Source: IDS-8 sp964491485
GTDB taxonomy: Bacteria; Pseudomonadota; Gammaproteobacteria; Steroidobacterales; Woeseiaceae
NCBI GenBank assembly: GCA_964491485.1
Contig: CAZBGV010000024.1
Coordinates: forward strand, 1 to 40,155
DNA length: 40,155 nucleotides
Direction: 5' to 3'
Shown: positions 32,125 through 39,551 of the stretch, in pieces
How the letters are laid out: each line of letters starts with the position of its first letter
Position numbering within the stretch: the stretch's first letter is position 1
Notes under the pieces: model-generated
Told to the model about the DNA's origin: nothing
Databases searched by the model: none
The model's input: only the letters and a program-made list of their open reading frames with translations
Program-made: the position numbers and the translations under genes

Positions 32125-32845
32125 GGCCTATCGACAGGCGATCGGCGCCGACCCGCGCGGCGGCTTCGAAGGTGCCGCGGAGCACGCCGCCGCTTGCGCC
32201 GCGTGCCGGGCGCTGACCGCGGAGCTCGTCGCCTTCGACGAGCGCATCGCGCGCGCCCTCGCCATCGATACGCCCGCGCCGGCGCTGCCCGACCTGGGCC
32301 GCGAGCGCAGCGGTGAGGCCGTCCCCCTCGCGCCGCGGCGCCGCCGGTTCTCCGCGCCGGCCTGGCTCGCGCTCGCGGCGGGCCTCGCGATCGTGGCGTT
32401 CTTCGCGTTTCGCGGGCCCGCGCCCGGGGATGGTTATTACCAGCAGCTCGCCGGCGAAGTGCTGGCGCACATGGATCACGAGCAATCCTCGCGCGTCGCC
32501 ACGGCGGTGCCGGTCAGCAATGCGGCGCTGGGCGAGGTGCTGCGTCCGAAAGTGAGTGCTTTCGACACCGGCGGCCCGATCGTCAGCTACGCGCAGAGCT
32601 GCGTCATCAACGGCCACCTCGTGCCGCACCTCGTCGTGCAGGGCCGCACGGGGCCGATCACGGTGATCCTCCTGCCGGACGAGAACGTGGAGGACGTGAT
32701 TCCGCTCTCCGGTGAGAACGTGCACGGATTCATCCTGCCGGCCGAGTCCGGCGGCGTTGCCGTCATCGCCCAGCGTGAGGAGCAGATGCCCGAGGTGGGT
32801 GAAGTCGGGGAACGGGTCGTTGACTCAGTGAAGTGGAGCTTGTGA
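32114..32845 (+). CDS. DUF3379-like membrane anti-sigma factor candidate
   Basis: 243 residues starting inside the end of the sigma gene (11-base overlap). The N-terminus has HAAACAAC at about residues 23-30, the H-x3-C-x2-C zinc-binding motif of ZAS-type anti-sigma domains. A single membrane helix lies at about 84-101 (WLALAAGLAIVAFFAF), followed by a periplasmic domain of about 140 residues (VSYAQSCVINGHLVPHLVVQ, then TVILLPDENVEDVIPLSGEN). I recall this pattern from DUF3379 proteins beside ECF sigma genes. Likely role: membrane anti-sigma sensing a periplasmic or redox signal through the zinc motif (inference). A Cys in the periplasmic part (Cys in SYAQSCVINGH) may be relevant. Confidence 0.8.
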   Translation: MDCEAYRQAIGADPRGGFEGAAEHAAACAACRALTAELVAFDERIARALAIDTPAPALPDLGRERSGEAVPLAPRRRRFSAPAWLALAAGLAIVAFFAFRGPAPGDGYYQQLAGEVLAHMDHEQSSRVATAVPVSNAALGEVLRPKVSAFDTGGPIVSYAQSCVINGHLVPHLVVQGRTGPITVILLPDENVEDVIPLSGENVHGFILPAESGGVAVIAQREEQMPEVGEVGERVVDSVKWSL

Positions 32846-33028
32846 CGAGCTTTTATTTGTGCCAATCGTGTGCCGGGCCTGCCCGCGCGGAGGTGCAGGT
32901 CCCGGGCCCGGGTGACGGAGCGGAAGCGGGCTCATAACCCGGGGTTCTCGGTGGTTTCAGCCGCTGCGCCGGGACGCCGCCCCTGCTAACCTCGCATTCC
33001 AGCGAACTGGACGACCGGTGAGTGTGAC

Positions 33029-33628
33029 GTGCCAGCCAAAGCCGCCGAGAAGATTCGCCGCTGCGCCTGGGCGGGTGACAGCAGCCTGCCCTACATCGAG
33101 TACCACGATACCGAGTGGGGCGTGCCGGTGTGGGACGACGCGAAGCAGTTCGAGTTTTTGGTGCTCGAAGGCGCGCAGGCCGGGCTGAGCTGGTCGACCA
33201 TCCTGAACAAGCGCGCCGGCTACCGCAAAGCGTTCGCCGATTTCGATCCGCAGAAAGTCGCGCGCTTCACGCAGAAGCGCATCGAGAAAATCCTGAGCGA
33301 CCCGGGCATCGTGCGGAATCGCCTGAAGGTCGAGTCCGCGGTGAACAATGCCCGCGCTTTCCTCGACGTGCAGGAAGAGTTCGACGGCTTCTGCAGCTAC
33401 ATCTGGCGGTTCGTGGACGGCAAGCCCAGGCAGAACCGCTTTCGTTCCGATTCCGACATCCCCGCAACCTCCCCGGAATCCGATGCGCTCTCGAAAGACC
33501 TCAAGCAGCGCGGCTTCCGCTTCGTCGGCAGCACCATCGTCTACGCGCACATGCAGGCCACCGGCATGGTCAACGACCACGTGATCGCCTGCTTCCGCCA
33601 CAAAGCCTGCGCCGCCCTCGGCCGCTGA
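33029..33628 (+). CDS. tag: DNA-3-methyladenine glycosylase I
   Basis: 199 residues from a GTG start with GGTGAG upstream. The Tag zinc site is seen: Cys12 (RRCAWAG), His26 (YHDTEWG) and the C-terminal His and Cys of NDHVIACFRH. The catalytic pocket is FLVLEGAQAGLSWSTIL (with the essential Glu and Trp). Role: excision of 3-methyladenine from alkylated DNA, the first step of base excision repair, which xthA continues. Monocistronic. A TAACCT element at 32987-32992 could be a -10, but without a good -35. The gene is followed by a pair of inverted REP elements beginning 13 bases after its stop. Confidence 0.96.
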   Translation: MPAKAAEKIRRCAWAGDSSLPYIEYHDTEWGVPVWDDAKQFEFLVLEGAQAGLSWSTILNKRAGYRKAFADFDPQKVARFTQKRIEKILSDPGIVRNRLKVESAVNNARAFLDVQEEFDGFCSYIWRFVDGKPRQNRFRSDSDIPATSPESDALSKDLKQRGFRFVGSTIVYAHMQATGMVNDHVIACFRHKACAALGR

Positions 33629-33640
33629 CGCACTCCCACT

Positions 33641-33668
33641 CCCGTAGGAGCCCGCCATGCGGGCGACC
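33641..33668 (+). repeat. REP element, copy 1 (direct orientation)
   Basis: GTAGGAGCCCGCCATG followed by CGGGCGACC, with a self-complementary core CCCGC-CATG-CGGG that folds into a hairpin. It forms a perfect 28-base inverted pair with the copy at 33732-33759. Such elements are abundant between genes in gammaproteobacteria. Confidence 0.9.
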
Positions 33669-33731
33669 AGGATTTCCGTGCGTGAACGATGCCTGAGTAC
33701 GTGCCTTCGTTCTTCTCACGTGCCCGCGTTC

Positions 33732-33759
33732 GGTCGCCCGCATGGCGGGCTCCTACGGG
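33732..33759 (-). repeat. REP element, copy 2 (inverted)
   Basis: Exact reverse complement of copy 1 over 28 bases, with 63 bases between the two. Its TAG (33753-33755) is the stop codon of the DapA/NanA-family gene, so the last two codons of that gene also lie close to or in the element. Confidence 0.9.
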
Positions 33760-34667
33760 GACGGGAACTTGAAGCCGAGGCGTTGCAGGTCGTGGAGGAG
33801 AGCCGACGTGTGCGCGTCGGCGAGCGGAGTGAGGGGCGGGCGCACGCGGCGCCATTCGGGGTCGGCGGTGAAGGCGGCGACCGCGGCCTTGAGGGCGGGG
33901 ATCATCGGGTGACGCTGACAGGCGGCGCGCACCTCGTCCAGCGCGGCCTGCAGCGCATCCGCGTACGGGGAGCGCCATTCCCGGTAGAGCTCCACGATGG
34001 CCGCGGCGTTCACGTTGGCCGTCGCCGAGATGCAGCCCGCGCCGCCCGCGCGCAGCGTGCGCAGCAGGAACGTCTCGCTGCCGCAGAACACGCGGAAATC
34101 GTCGAAGCCGCGCTCGAGCAGCGCCTGCGTGTGGCTCCAGTCGCCCGAGCTGTCCTTGATGCCGGCGATCACCGCGGGATACGCGCGCACCAGCCGCTCG
34201 ACGAGCCCCGGCGAGAACCCGACCTGCGCCACCGGCGGAATGTGGTACAGGTAGATGCGCAGCGCGTCGCTGCCGACGCGCTCGATCGTCTCCGCCACGC
34301 TCGCGAACAGGCCGTCGTCATCGACGTTCTTGTAATAGAACGGCGGCAGCAGGAGCACGCCGCCGCAGCCTCTCGCAACCGCGTGCCGCGTGAGCCGCAC
34401 CGTGTCCGTGAGCGCGCAGGCGCCGCTGCCCGGCATCAGCTGCCGCGGGTCGATGCCGCCGTCCGCCAGGCGGTCGAGCAGCTCGATTTTTTCCTCCGTG
34501 GACAGCGAGTTGCCCTCGCTGTTCGTGCCGAATGGGGCGAGGCCGGCACCCTCGGCCAGGAGCCGCCGGCAGTGCCCGAGCCACCGGCCCGCGTCCGGTG
34601 CGAGATCGGGTCCGAAAGGGGTGACGACCGGCGCGAAAACGCCGGCGAAGCGGGCGGGTGCGGTCAT
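33753..34667 (-). CDS. Dihydrodipicolinate synthase/N-acetylneuraminate lyase family protein
   Basis: 304 residues, the usual length. The (beta/alpha)8 lyase motifs are VTPFGPDLAPD, GTNSEGNSLSTEEK (in place of the GTTGE of true DapA), the catalytic Tyr in YLYHIPPVAQVGF and the Schiff-base Lys in AGIKDSSGDW. Because the GTTGE Thr pair is altered, a role outside lysine synthesis, cleaving or forming a 2-keto acid aldol, is more likely than DapA (inference). The ATG lies 7 bases after the stop of the subtilase gene, so it is probably read from the subtilase promoter. Its stop codon lies within a REP element. Confidence 0.92.
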   Translation of the reverse strand: MTAPARFAGVFAPVVTPFGPDLAPDAGRWLGHCRRLLAEGAGLAPFGTNSEGNSLSTEEKIELLDRLADGGIDPRQLMPGSGACALTDTVRLTRHAVARGCGGVLLLPPFYYKNVDDDGLFASVAETIERVGSDALRIYLYHIPPVAQVGFSPGLVERLVRAYPAVIAGIKDSSGDWSHTQALLERGFDDFRVFCGSETFLLRTLRAGGAGCISATANVNAAAIVELYREWRSPYADALQAALDEVRAACQRHPMIPALKAAVAAFTADPEWRRVRPPLTPLADAHTSALLHDLQRLGFKFPSP

Positions 34668-34674
34668 GGCACCG

Positions 34675-37600
34675 TCAATTCTGCACGTTGACGATCGTGA
34701 TCGCGACCAGTCCCTGCGGCGTATGGTGGGAGATGCCGCCGAGGTAATGCGTTTGCGGCGCGAGACCGTCCCAGGTCATCGTGACGTCGGCCGACGTACC
34801 GGCCACGACCGACGAAGGCGCGGTGGCGGTCATGTTGCCGCGATCGTCGTCGAGACCGAAGAACCAGGTGAAGAGCACGTACGTCGCACCCGGTCCGCCC
34901 GCCACGTCGTCGGTGTCGAAGCCGTGGACGAACACTTCGTAACGGCCCGCTCCGGGCAGCAGCACGTTCACCTGCTCGCGCGACGTTGGCTCCCCGCTTT
35001 CGGCGATCTTCCGGCAGTGATTCAGGTCCGGGCAGTAGCGGACGTACATGTCGAGATCGTCATCGCCGTCGGTGAACTCGTCGAACAGCGCGAACCGCAG
35101 GTAGGCCTGGCCCGCCGGCAGGTCCAGCGTGTGCACGTTCACGCCGTTGCCCGCGCGGAAGGTGAAGGTGCGGCCGGGATCCTCCTCGATGGTGGCCTGC
35201 GACAGGAACGCGGGGGCGAGGCCATGGACCTGCGGCGCATACGAGCCGGTGTAACCGAAATCCACCGGGAAGCTGAACGTGCCGCTCGTGCCGTGCGCCA
35301 GCACTTCCGCCGGCGCGTCGATCGAGGTCGGGCGCACGCCGAGCACGCTGCGCACCGCATGCGTATCGTCCGACCAGGTCAGGCTGCCGAAGCGCCACAG
35401 GTCGAGCGGGCCGCTCTCATAGCCGAGCGTCACCTCGAATTCCGCCGACTGCCCCGGCGCGATCGACAGCGTCGACGGCGAGACGAGCACGCTGATGCCG
35501 GGCGGCGGCTCGATGGCGACGGTGTAGGTACCGGTCGCCTCGCTCACGTTCGTGACGCGGCGGGTGACGGTGCGGGTCTTCGTGAGGCGCGAGAGGGCGA
35601 TCGACGGCTGGTTGAGGTCGGCCGGATCGAACGACAGGCCGTCCGTCGCGAGCGCGTCGCAGCGCGCCCCATCCACGGCGGGTGAACCCGTGCCGCACGC
35701 GAACGCGTCGTACTCGTCCACCGTCACGTCATAGACGAGCCCCGGATGGTTCGCGCGGTCGGGATCGATGTGTCCCGAGCCGAAGTCGAACGGATTGGCA
35801 GGCGTCTCGCCGTCCTGCTGCTTCACGTCCTGGTAGGCCGTCGTCATCAGTGCCGACTTGATCGCGGCCGGGCTCCAGTCGGGGTGCGCCTCGCGCAACA
35901 GCGCGGCGACGCCCGCCACGTGCGGCGCCGACATCGAGGTGCCGGACAGGAACGCGAAGTTCTCGCCCTTCACCGAGTTCGCCGCGTCCGGCGTGAAGCC
36001 AGCCAGGATGTTGATGCCGGGCGCGGTCACGTCGGGCTTCAGCACGTCCGGCACCGGGCCCGGCCCGCGCGAGGAAAACACGCCCATGACGTTGCCGGTG
36101 TCCTCCCGCGTGAGCAGCAGGCCGTGCTCGAGCACGACGCCCAGGCCCTCGCCCGCGTCGATCTCGTCCAGCAGCAGGTCGGCATCGGCCTGCCCGATCA
36201 TGACCGCGGGAATGTCGGCCGAATCCGGCGTGCCGTCCATGACGATCGGGTCGCCCGCGATGTTGAACACGACGGCGGCGATGGCGCCCGCATCTTCGGC
36301 ATTCGCGATCTTGACGTCGAAGTCACAGCCGCCGCGCTGGATCAAAGCGATGTTGCCGCCGAGCTCGGCGGCGTTCCCGATCGCCTGGCAGGCATCGAAC
36401 GTGGTGCCCTCGGCAGCGTCGTTCAGGGCGGGGTCGCCGTTGCCGATCAGGCTCTCGTCGCCGTCGTCGACGAGCACGAGCGAGGCTTCCAGGCGGCCGC
36501 TGTCCGCGAGCCGCGGCGTGAAGCTCGCTTCCTGCATGGCGTAACGCCCGGCCACGCTCTCCGGTGCGCTGATCTCGATCGCCTCGAGCGAGTGCTCGCC
36601 GTCGCGGCTGGAAGCGCCCGCGGTGATCACCCACGGCGCGCCCGCCGGCGAGCCGATCGTGTTGAAGCCCGGTCCCTCGTTGCCGGCCGCCACCACCGTC
36701 AGAACGCCCGCCTTGGCGGCGTTCATGAGCGCGACGTCGTCCGGCGCGGTAACGGTCACGATCGAGCTGCCCACGGAATAGTTGATGATGTCCACGCCGT
36801 CGGCCACCGCGGCATCGATCGCGTTCGCGAGATCGGAGGTGTTGCAGGTCGCGCGCAGGTCGCCGGGCCTGAGCCAGCATGCCTTGTACACGGCGACCCG
36901 TGCCCGCGGCGCGATACCCTCGACGCGGCCGAGCGCGGTGCCGAAAATCGCTGCACGGACGCGGTTGCCGGCGGCCGTCGTCGCGGTGTGCGTGCCGTGG
37001 CCGTCGACGTCGTGCGCGGAGAAGATCTCGCCGTCGTCGATCGGGCCGCCTGCCTTCGCGCCGTCGAAGAAATAGCGCGCGCCGATGAGCTTGTTGTTGC
37101 AGGTATCGGCGGGGAACTCCGGCCCCGCCTGGCAGATGCCGTTCCAGTTTACCGGCGGCTGGAACACGATCTCGTCCTCCAGCCGGTCGTAGCGGTGGCA
37201 CAGCCACCTGCCGAGCAGCGTGGCCTCCGCCCAGCGGCTCCGGCACGCGCGCGGGCGGTCCGCCTCGCGCCTGTCGGACAGCGACGGATGGCCCGGCGCG
37301 ACGCCGCTGTCGATCACGCCGATGATCACGCCTTCGCCGTCGAGCCCGAGCGTGCGCAACCCGGTTTCCGGCTCGAACAGGCCGAGGAAGGTTGCGCTGG
37401 AGCTCGTCGCGAGCGGGCGCACCTCGTCCTGCCACACGTGCAGCACGTCCGGCTGGCGGCCGAGCACGGCGGCCTGCGCCGGCGTCATCTCCGCCGCGAA
37501 GCCGTTGAGGGCGTAGCGATAGTTGTAGATCGGCTGCGCGCCCGGCCGCACGCGGGCCAGCACCCTGGCCTGCGCGTCGGCCAGCCGCTCGGCATAGCTC

Positions 37601-37830
37601 TGCACTTCCGGAGATGCCTTGTCGAACGGCAGCGGTGCGGTCCGGCCGGACGGTTTCGCGAGGCCGCTCGCGCTCGCGGCCGCCTGTGCCGCGTGGTGCT
37701 CGACGGCCGAGGGTGCCGCGAGCTGCACGATGTACACCTTCGCGCTCGCGGGGCCTGCGGGCAGGGCGTCCGCCCGCGCGCCCGCGGCCGCCGCGAGGCC
37801 GCAGAGGATCACCAGTCGGACGCAAGACAC
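34675..37830 (-). CDS. S8 family serine peptidase (subtilase) with PA domain
   Basis: 1051 residues from a GTG start; signal peptide MSCVRLVILCGLAAAAGARA. An I9-type propeptide spans about residues 30-140. Catalytic Asp174 (GVIDSGV), His278 (GHGTH), oxyanion Asn384 (AAGNEGPG) and Ser632 (GTSMSAPHVAG). A PA insert lies at about 440-570 (CDFDVKIANAEDAGAIAAVV). After the catalytic domain come a fibronectin-III-like subtilase domain (about 740-830) and a C-terminal beta domain with FDEFTDGDDDLDMYVRYC, like a pre-peptidase C-terminal domain. Role: secreted protein degradation. The polypurine SD (GGGGGAG) is about 13 bases from the start. The DapA-family gene follows after 7 bases. Confidence 0.95.
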   Translation of the reverse strand: MSCVRLVILCGLAAAAGARADALPAGPASAKVYIVQLAAPSAVEHHAAQAAASASGLAKPSGRTAPLPFDKASPEVQSYAERLADAQARVLARVRPGAQPIYNYRYALNGFAAEMTPAQAAVLGRQPDVLHVWQDEVRPLATSSSATFLGLFEPETGLRTLGLDGEGVIIGVIDSGVAPGHPSLSDRREADRPRACRSRWAEATLLGRWLCHRYDRLEDEIVFQPPVNWNGICQAGPEFPADTCNNKLIGARYFFDGAKAGGPIDDGEIFSAHDVDGHGTHTATTAAGNRVRAAIFGTALGRVEGIAPRARVAVYKACWLRPGDLRATCNTSDLANAIDAAVADGVDIINYSVGSSIVTVTAPDDVALMNAAKAGVLTVVAAGNEGPGFNTIGSPAGAPWVITAGASSRDGEHSLEAIEISAPESVAGRYAMQEASFTPRLADSGRLEASLVLVDDGDESLIGNGDPALNDAAEGTTFDACQAIGNAAELGGNIALIQRGGCDFDVKIANAEDAGAIAAVVFNIAGDPIVMDGTPDSADIPAVMIGQADADLLLDEIDAGEGLGVVLEHGLLLTREDTGNVMGVFSSRGPGPVPDVLKPDVTAPGINILAGFTPDAANSVKGENFAFLSGTSMSAPHVAGVAALLREAHPDWSPAAIKSALMTTAYQDVKQQDGETPANPFDFGSGHIDPDRANHPGLVYDVTVDEYDAFACGTGSPAVDGARCDALATDGLSFDPADLNQPSIALSRLTKTRTVTRRVTNVSEATGTYTVAIEPPPGISVLVSPSTLSIAPGQSAEFEVTLGYESGPLDLWRFGSLTWSDDTHAVRSVLGVRPTSIDAPAEVLAHGTSGTFSFPVDFGYTGSYAPQVHGLAPAFLSQATIEEDPGRTFTFRAGNGVNVHTLDLPAGQAYLRFALFDEFTDGDDDLDMYVRYCPDLNHCRKIAESGEPTSREQVNVLLPGAGRYEVFVHGFDTDDVAGGPGATYVLFTWFFGLDDDRGNMTATAPSSVVAGTSADVTMTWDGLAPQTHYLGGISHHTPQGLVAITIVNVQN

Positions 37831-37875
37831 GGCAGTTCCGGAGCTCCCCCTCGTTTATATTGGATTTCCGGCTCA

Positions 37876-37899
37876 AAAACCGTCGTAAGGCACGGTTTT
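37876..37899. promoter_or_regulatory. Inverted repeat upstream of the subtilase gene
   Basis: AAAACCGT and ACGGTTTT form a perfect 8-base inverted repeat around an 8-base centre. It lies about 20 bases upstream of a minus-strand TATAAA (-10-like), between the hemF operon end and the subtilase start. It could be an operator or a weak terminator (it ends in TTTT on both strands). No gene is encoded. Confidence 0.4.
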
Positions 37900-37928
37900 G
37901 GCAGCAAGTTACCACATTCCGCCGCCGC

Positions 37929-37952
37929 GTAGGAGCCCGCCATGCGGGCGAC
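37929..37952 (+). repeat. REP element, copy 3
   Basis: GTAGGAGCCCGCCATG-CGGGCGAC, identical to the core of copy 1, lying downstream of hemF. Confidence 0.88.
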
Positions 37953-37964
37953 AGCCAGCTCCGG

Positions 37965-37988
37965 GTCGCCCGCCTGGCGGGCTCCTGC
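37965..37988 (-). repeat. REP element, copy 4 (inverted, diverged)
   Basis: Inverted partner of copy 3, only 12 bases away, with two changes (CCT for CAT in the loop, TGC for TAC at the end). It lies 9 bases after the hemF stop and the pair could fold into a large cruciform or hairpin that stops transcription or protects the hemF mRNA end. Confidence 0.85.
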
Positions 37989-37997
37989 GGGATCGGG

Positions 37998-38918
37998 TCA
38001 GGCTTCGGCGAGCCAGTCGCGCGGGCGGAGGTAGTCGGCGAGGCGGGCCTCGGGGGAGCCGGGCTCGGGGGTCCAGCCGTACTCCCAGCGGACCCGCGGC
38101 GGCAGGGACATGAGAATGGATTCGGTGCGCCCGCCGCTCTGCAAGCCGAACAGCGTGCCGCGGTCGTACAGCAGGTTGAACTCGACGTAGCGCCCGCGGC
38201 GGTAGAGCTGGAATTCGCGCTCGCGCGAGCCAAAGGGAGTGTCGCGCCGCGCCTCCACGATCGGCAGGTACGCCGGCAGGAAAGCCTCGCCCACGGAGCG
38301 CAGGAACTCGAAGCAGCGCTCGAAGCCCCACTCGTTCAGGTCGTCGAAGAACAGCCCGCCGACGCCGCGCGTCTCCTTGCGGTGCGGCAGGAAGAAATAC
38401 TCGTCGCACCACTTCTTGTAGCGCGCGTACACGTCGTCGCCGAAGGCGGCGCACGCATCCCGCGCCGTGCGGTGCCAGTGCAGCACGTCCTCGTGCACCG
38501 GGTAAAACGGCGTGAGGTCGAAGCCGCCGCCGAACCACCACGCCGACACGCCACCGTCGGCCTCGGCCGCGAACCAGCGCAGGTTCGCATGCGTCGTCGG
38601 CACGTGCGGATTCGCAGGGTGCAGCACCAGCGACACGCCCATCGCTTCGAAACGCGCGCCCGCGAGCTCCGGGCGCGCGCGCGTCGCCGACGGCGGCAGC
38701 TCGCCGCCGTGCACGTGCGACCAGCCGATGCCCGCCTGCTCGAAGAGCTTGCCGTTGCGGAGCACCGAGCTTTCGCCGCCGCCGCCGGCCTCGCGCTGCC
38801 AGGCATCGTGGCGGAAACGCGCGCGCCCGTCGCTGCGCTCGAGCGCTTCGACGATGCGCGCCTTGAGCGAGGTCAGGTACTCGCGGACCGCGGCCGCTGC
38901 CGGTTCGATATCGCTCAT
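37998..38918 (-). CDS. hemF: Oxygen-dependent coproporphyrinogen III oxidase
   Basis: 306 residues (E. coli 299). Conserved stretches: GGESSVLRNGKLFEQAGIGW, SHVHGGELPP, MGVSLVLHPANPHVPTTHAN, LRWFAAE, WWFGGGFDLTPFYPVHED, KKWCDEYFFLPHRKETRGVG and GRYVEFNLLYDRGTLFGLQS. Role: oxidative decarboxylation of two propionates to give protoporphyrinogen IX, cytoplasmic and oxygen-requiring, fitting an aerobic lifestyle. The ATG overlaps the tsaC stop by four bases (ATGA), so it is the last gene of a topA-tsaC-hemF operon. Two REP elements follow the stop. Confidence 0.97.
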   Translation of the reverse strand: MSDIEPAAAAVREYLTSLKARIVEALERSDGRARFRHDAWQREAGGGGESSVLRNGKLFEQAGIGWSHVHGGELPPSATRARPELAGARFEAMGVSLVLHPANPHVPTTHANLRWFAAEADGGVSAWWFGGGFDLTPFYPVHEDVLHWHRTARDACAAFGDDVYARYKKWCDEYFFLPHRKETRGVGGLFFDDLNEWGFERCFEFLRSVGEAFLPAYLPIVEARRDTPFGSREREFQLYRRGRYVEFNLLYDRGTLFGLQSGGRTESILMSLPPRVRWEYGWTPEPGSPEARLADYLRPRDWLAEA

Positions 38919-39538
38919 GCGGATGCCGCTCTCACGATGCGGCCCGTTGCGAGATCGCGGATCTCGGACGGCCCTTGCGCCGGCCCGCAGGCGCCCGGCA
39001 CGACGTAGTCGACCCGCGATCCGAACTCACGCCGCAGCACGTACGCGGTGCGGGCCGGCGGTCGGCCCGATACGTTCGCGCTCGTGGAAACGAGCGCGGA
39101 GCCTGCGGCGCGACACAAAGCCGCCGCTACCGGATGCGCCGTGATGCGGACGGCGATGCGCTCGTGAGCGCCGCGGATCCACATCGGCACCTCCGGCCGC
39201 GCCGGCACCAGCCACGTGACCGGGTGCTCGGCGCTCGACGGGAGCGCCGCCCCTTCCGGCAGCAGGGCCCACTCTGCCAGTTGCGCCACGTCGGCGCCGA
39301 TCAGGATCAGCCCCAGGCGCACGTCGCGTCCCTTCACCTCGAGCACGCGCATGACCGCTGCCAGGTTACCGGGCAGGCAGCCGAGGCCGTATACGCCTTC
39401 CGTCGGATACGCGATGACGCCGCCCGTGCGCAGGATGCGAGCGGCCTTGCGGACGGGCATCGACGCGATCAGCGCACGGCAAGCCCGGACGCGGGGAGAG
39501 CGTGCAGAGCCGTTCGATGGGCTGCCGATCGCCCGCAT
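38915..39538 (-). CDS. tsaC: Threonylcarbamoyl-AMP synthase (Sua5/YciO/YrdC family)
   Basis: 207 residues with the start in the REP element (TAGGAG, six bases, ATG); 181 residues if translation begins at the internal ATG at 39460, which has no ribosome site but is closer to the family N-terminus. Motifs: GGVIAYPTEGVYGLGC, KGRDVRLGLILIGAD, PVTWLVPA, RIAVRITAHPVAAALCRAAG, LVSTSANVSGRPP and VPGACGPAQGPSEIRDLATG. Role: makes threonylcarbamoyl-adenylate for the t6A tRNA modification. It overlaps hemF by four bases. The first 26 residues (MRAIGSPSNGSARSPRVRAC, then RALIAS) look like translated spacer and are probably recent. Confidence 0.93.
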   Translation of the reverse strand: MRAIGSPSNGSARSPRVRACRALIASMPVRKAARILRTGGVIAYPTEGVYGLGCLPGNLAAVMRVLEVKGRDVRLGLILIGADVAQLAEWALLPEGAALPSSAEHPVTWLVPARPEVPMWIRGAHERIAVRITAHPVAAALCRAAGSALVSTSANVSGRPPARTAYVLRREFGSRVDYVVPGACGPAQGPSEIRDLATGRIVRAASA

Positions 39539-39551
39539 GGCGGGCTCCTAC
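39528..39551 (-). repeat. REP element, copy 5, at the topA-tsaC junction
   Basis: Reverse complement of the REP core with a single change at one end. Its TAG (39548-39550) is the stop of topA and its TAGGAG-CCCGCC-ATG (39549 down to 39536) supplies a ribosome site and a start codon in frame with tsaC. Confidence 0.88.

Noticed and set aside
33657..34691. 344-residue plus-strand frame starting at the REP TAGGAG-ATG
   Set aside because: Although the REP offers a ribosome site and ATG, the frame is antisense to the DapA/NanA-family gene and encodes no recognisable domain.
35746..37932. 728-residue open frame opposite the subtilase gene
   Set aside because: Antisense shadow with no domain; the minus strand holds the full S8 catalytic triad.
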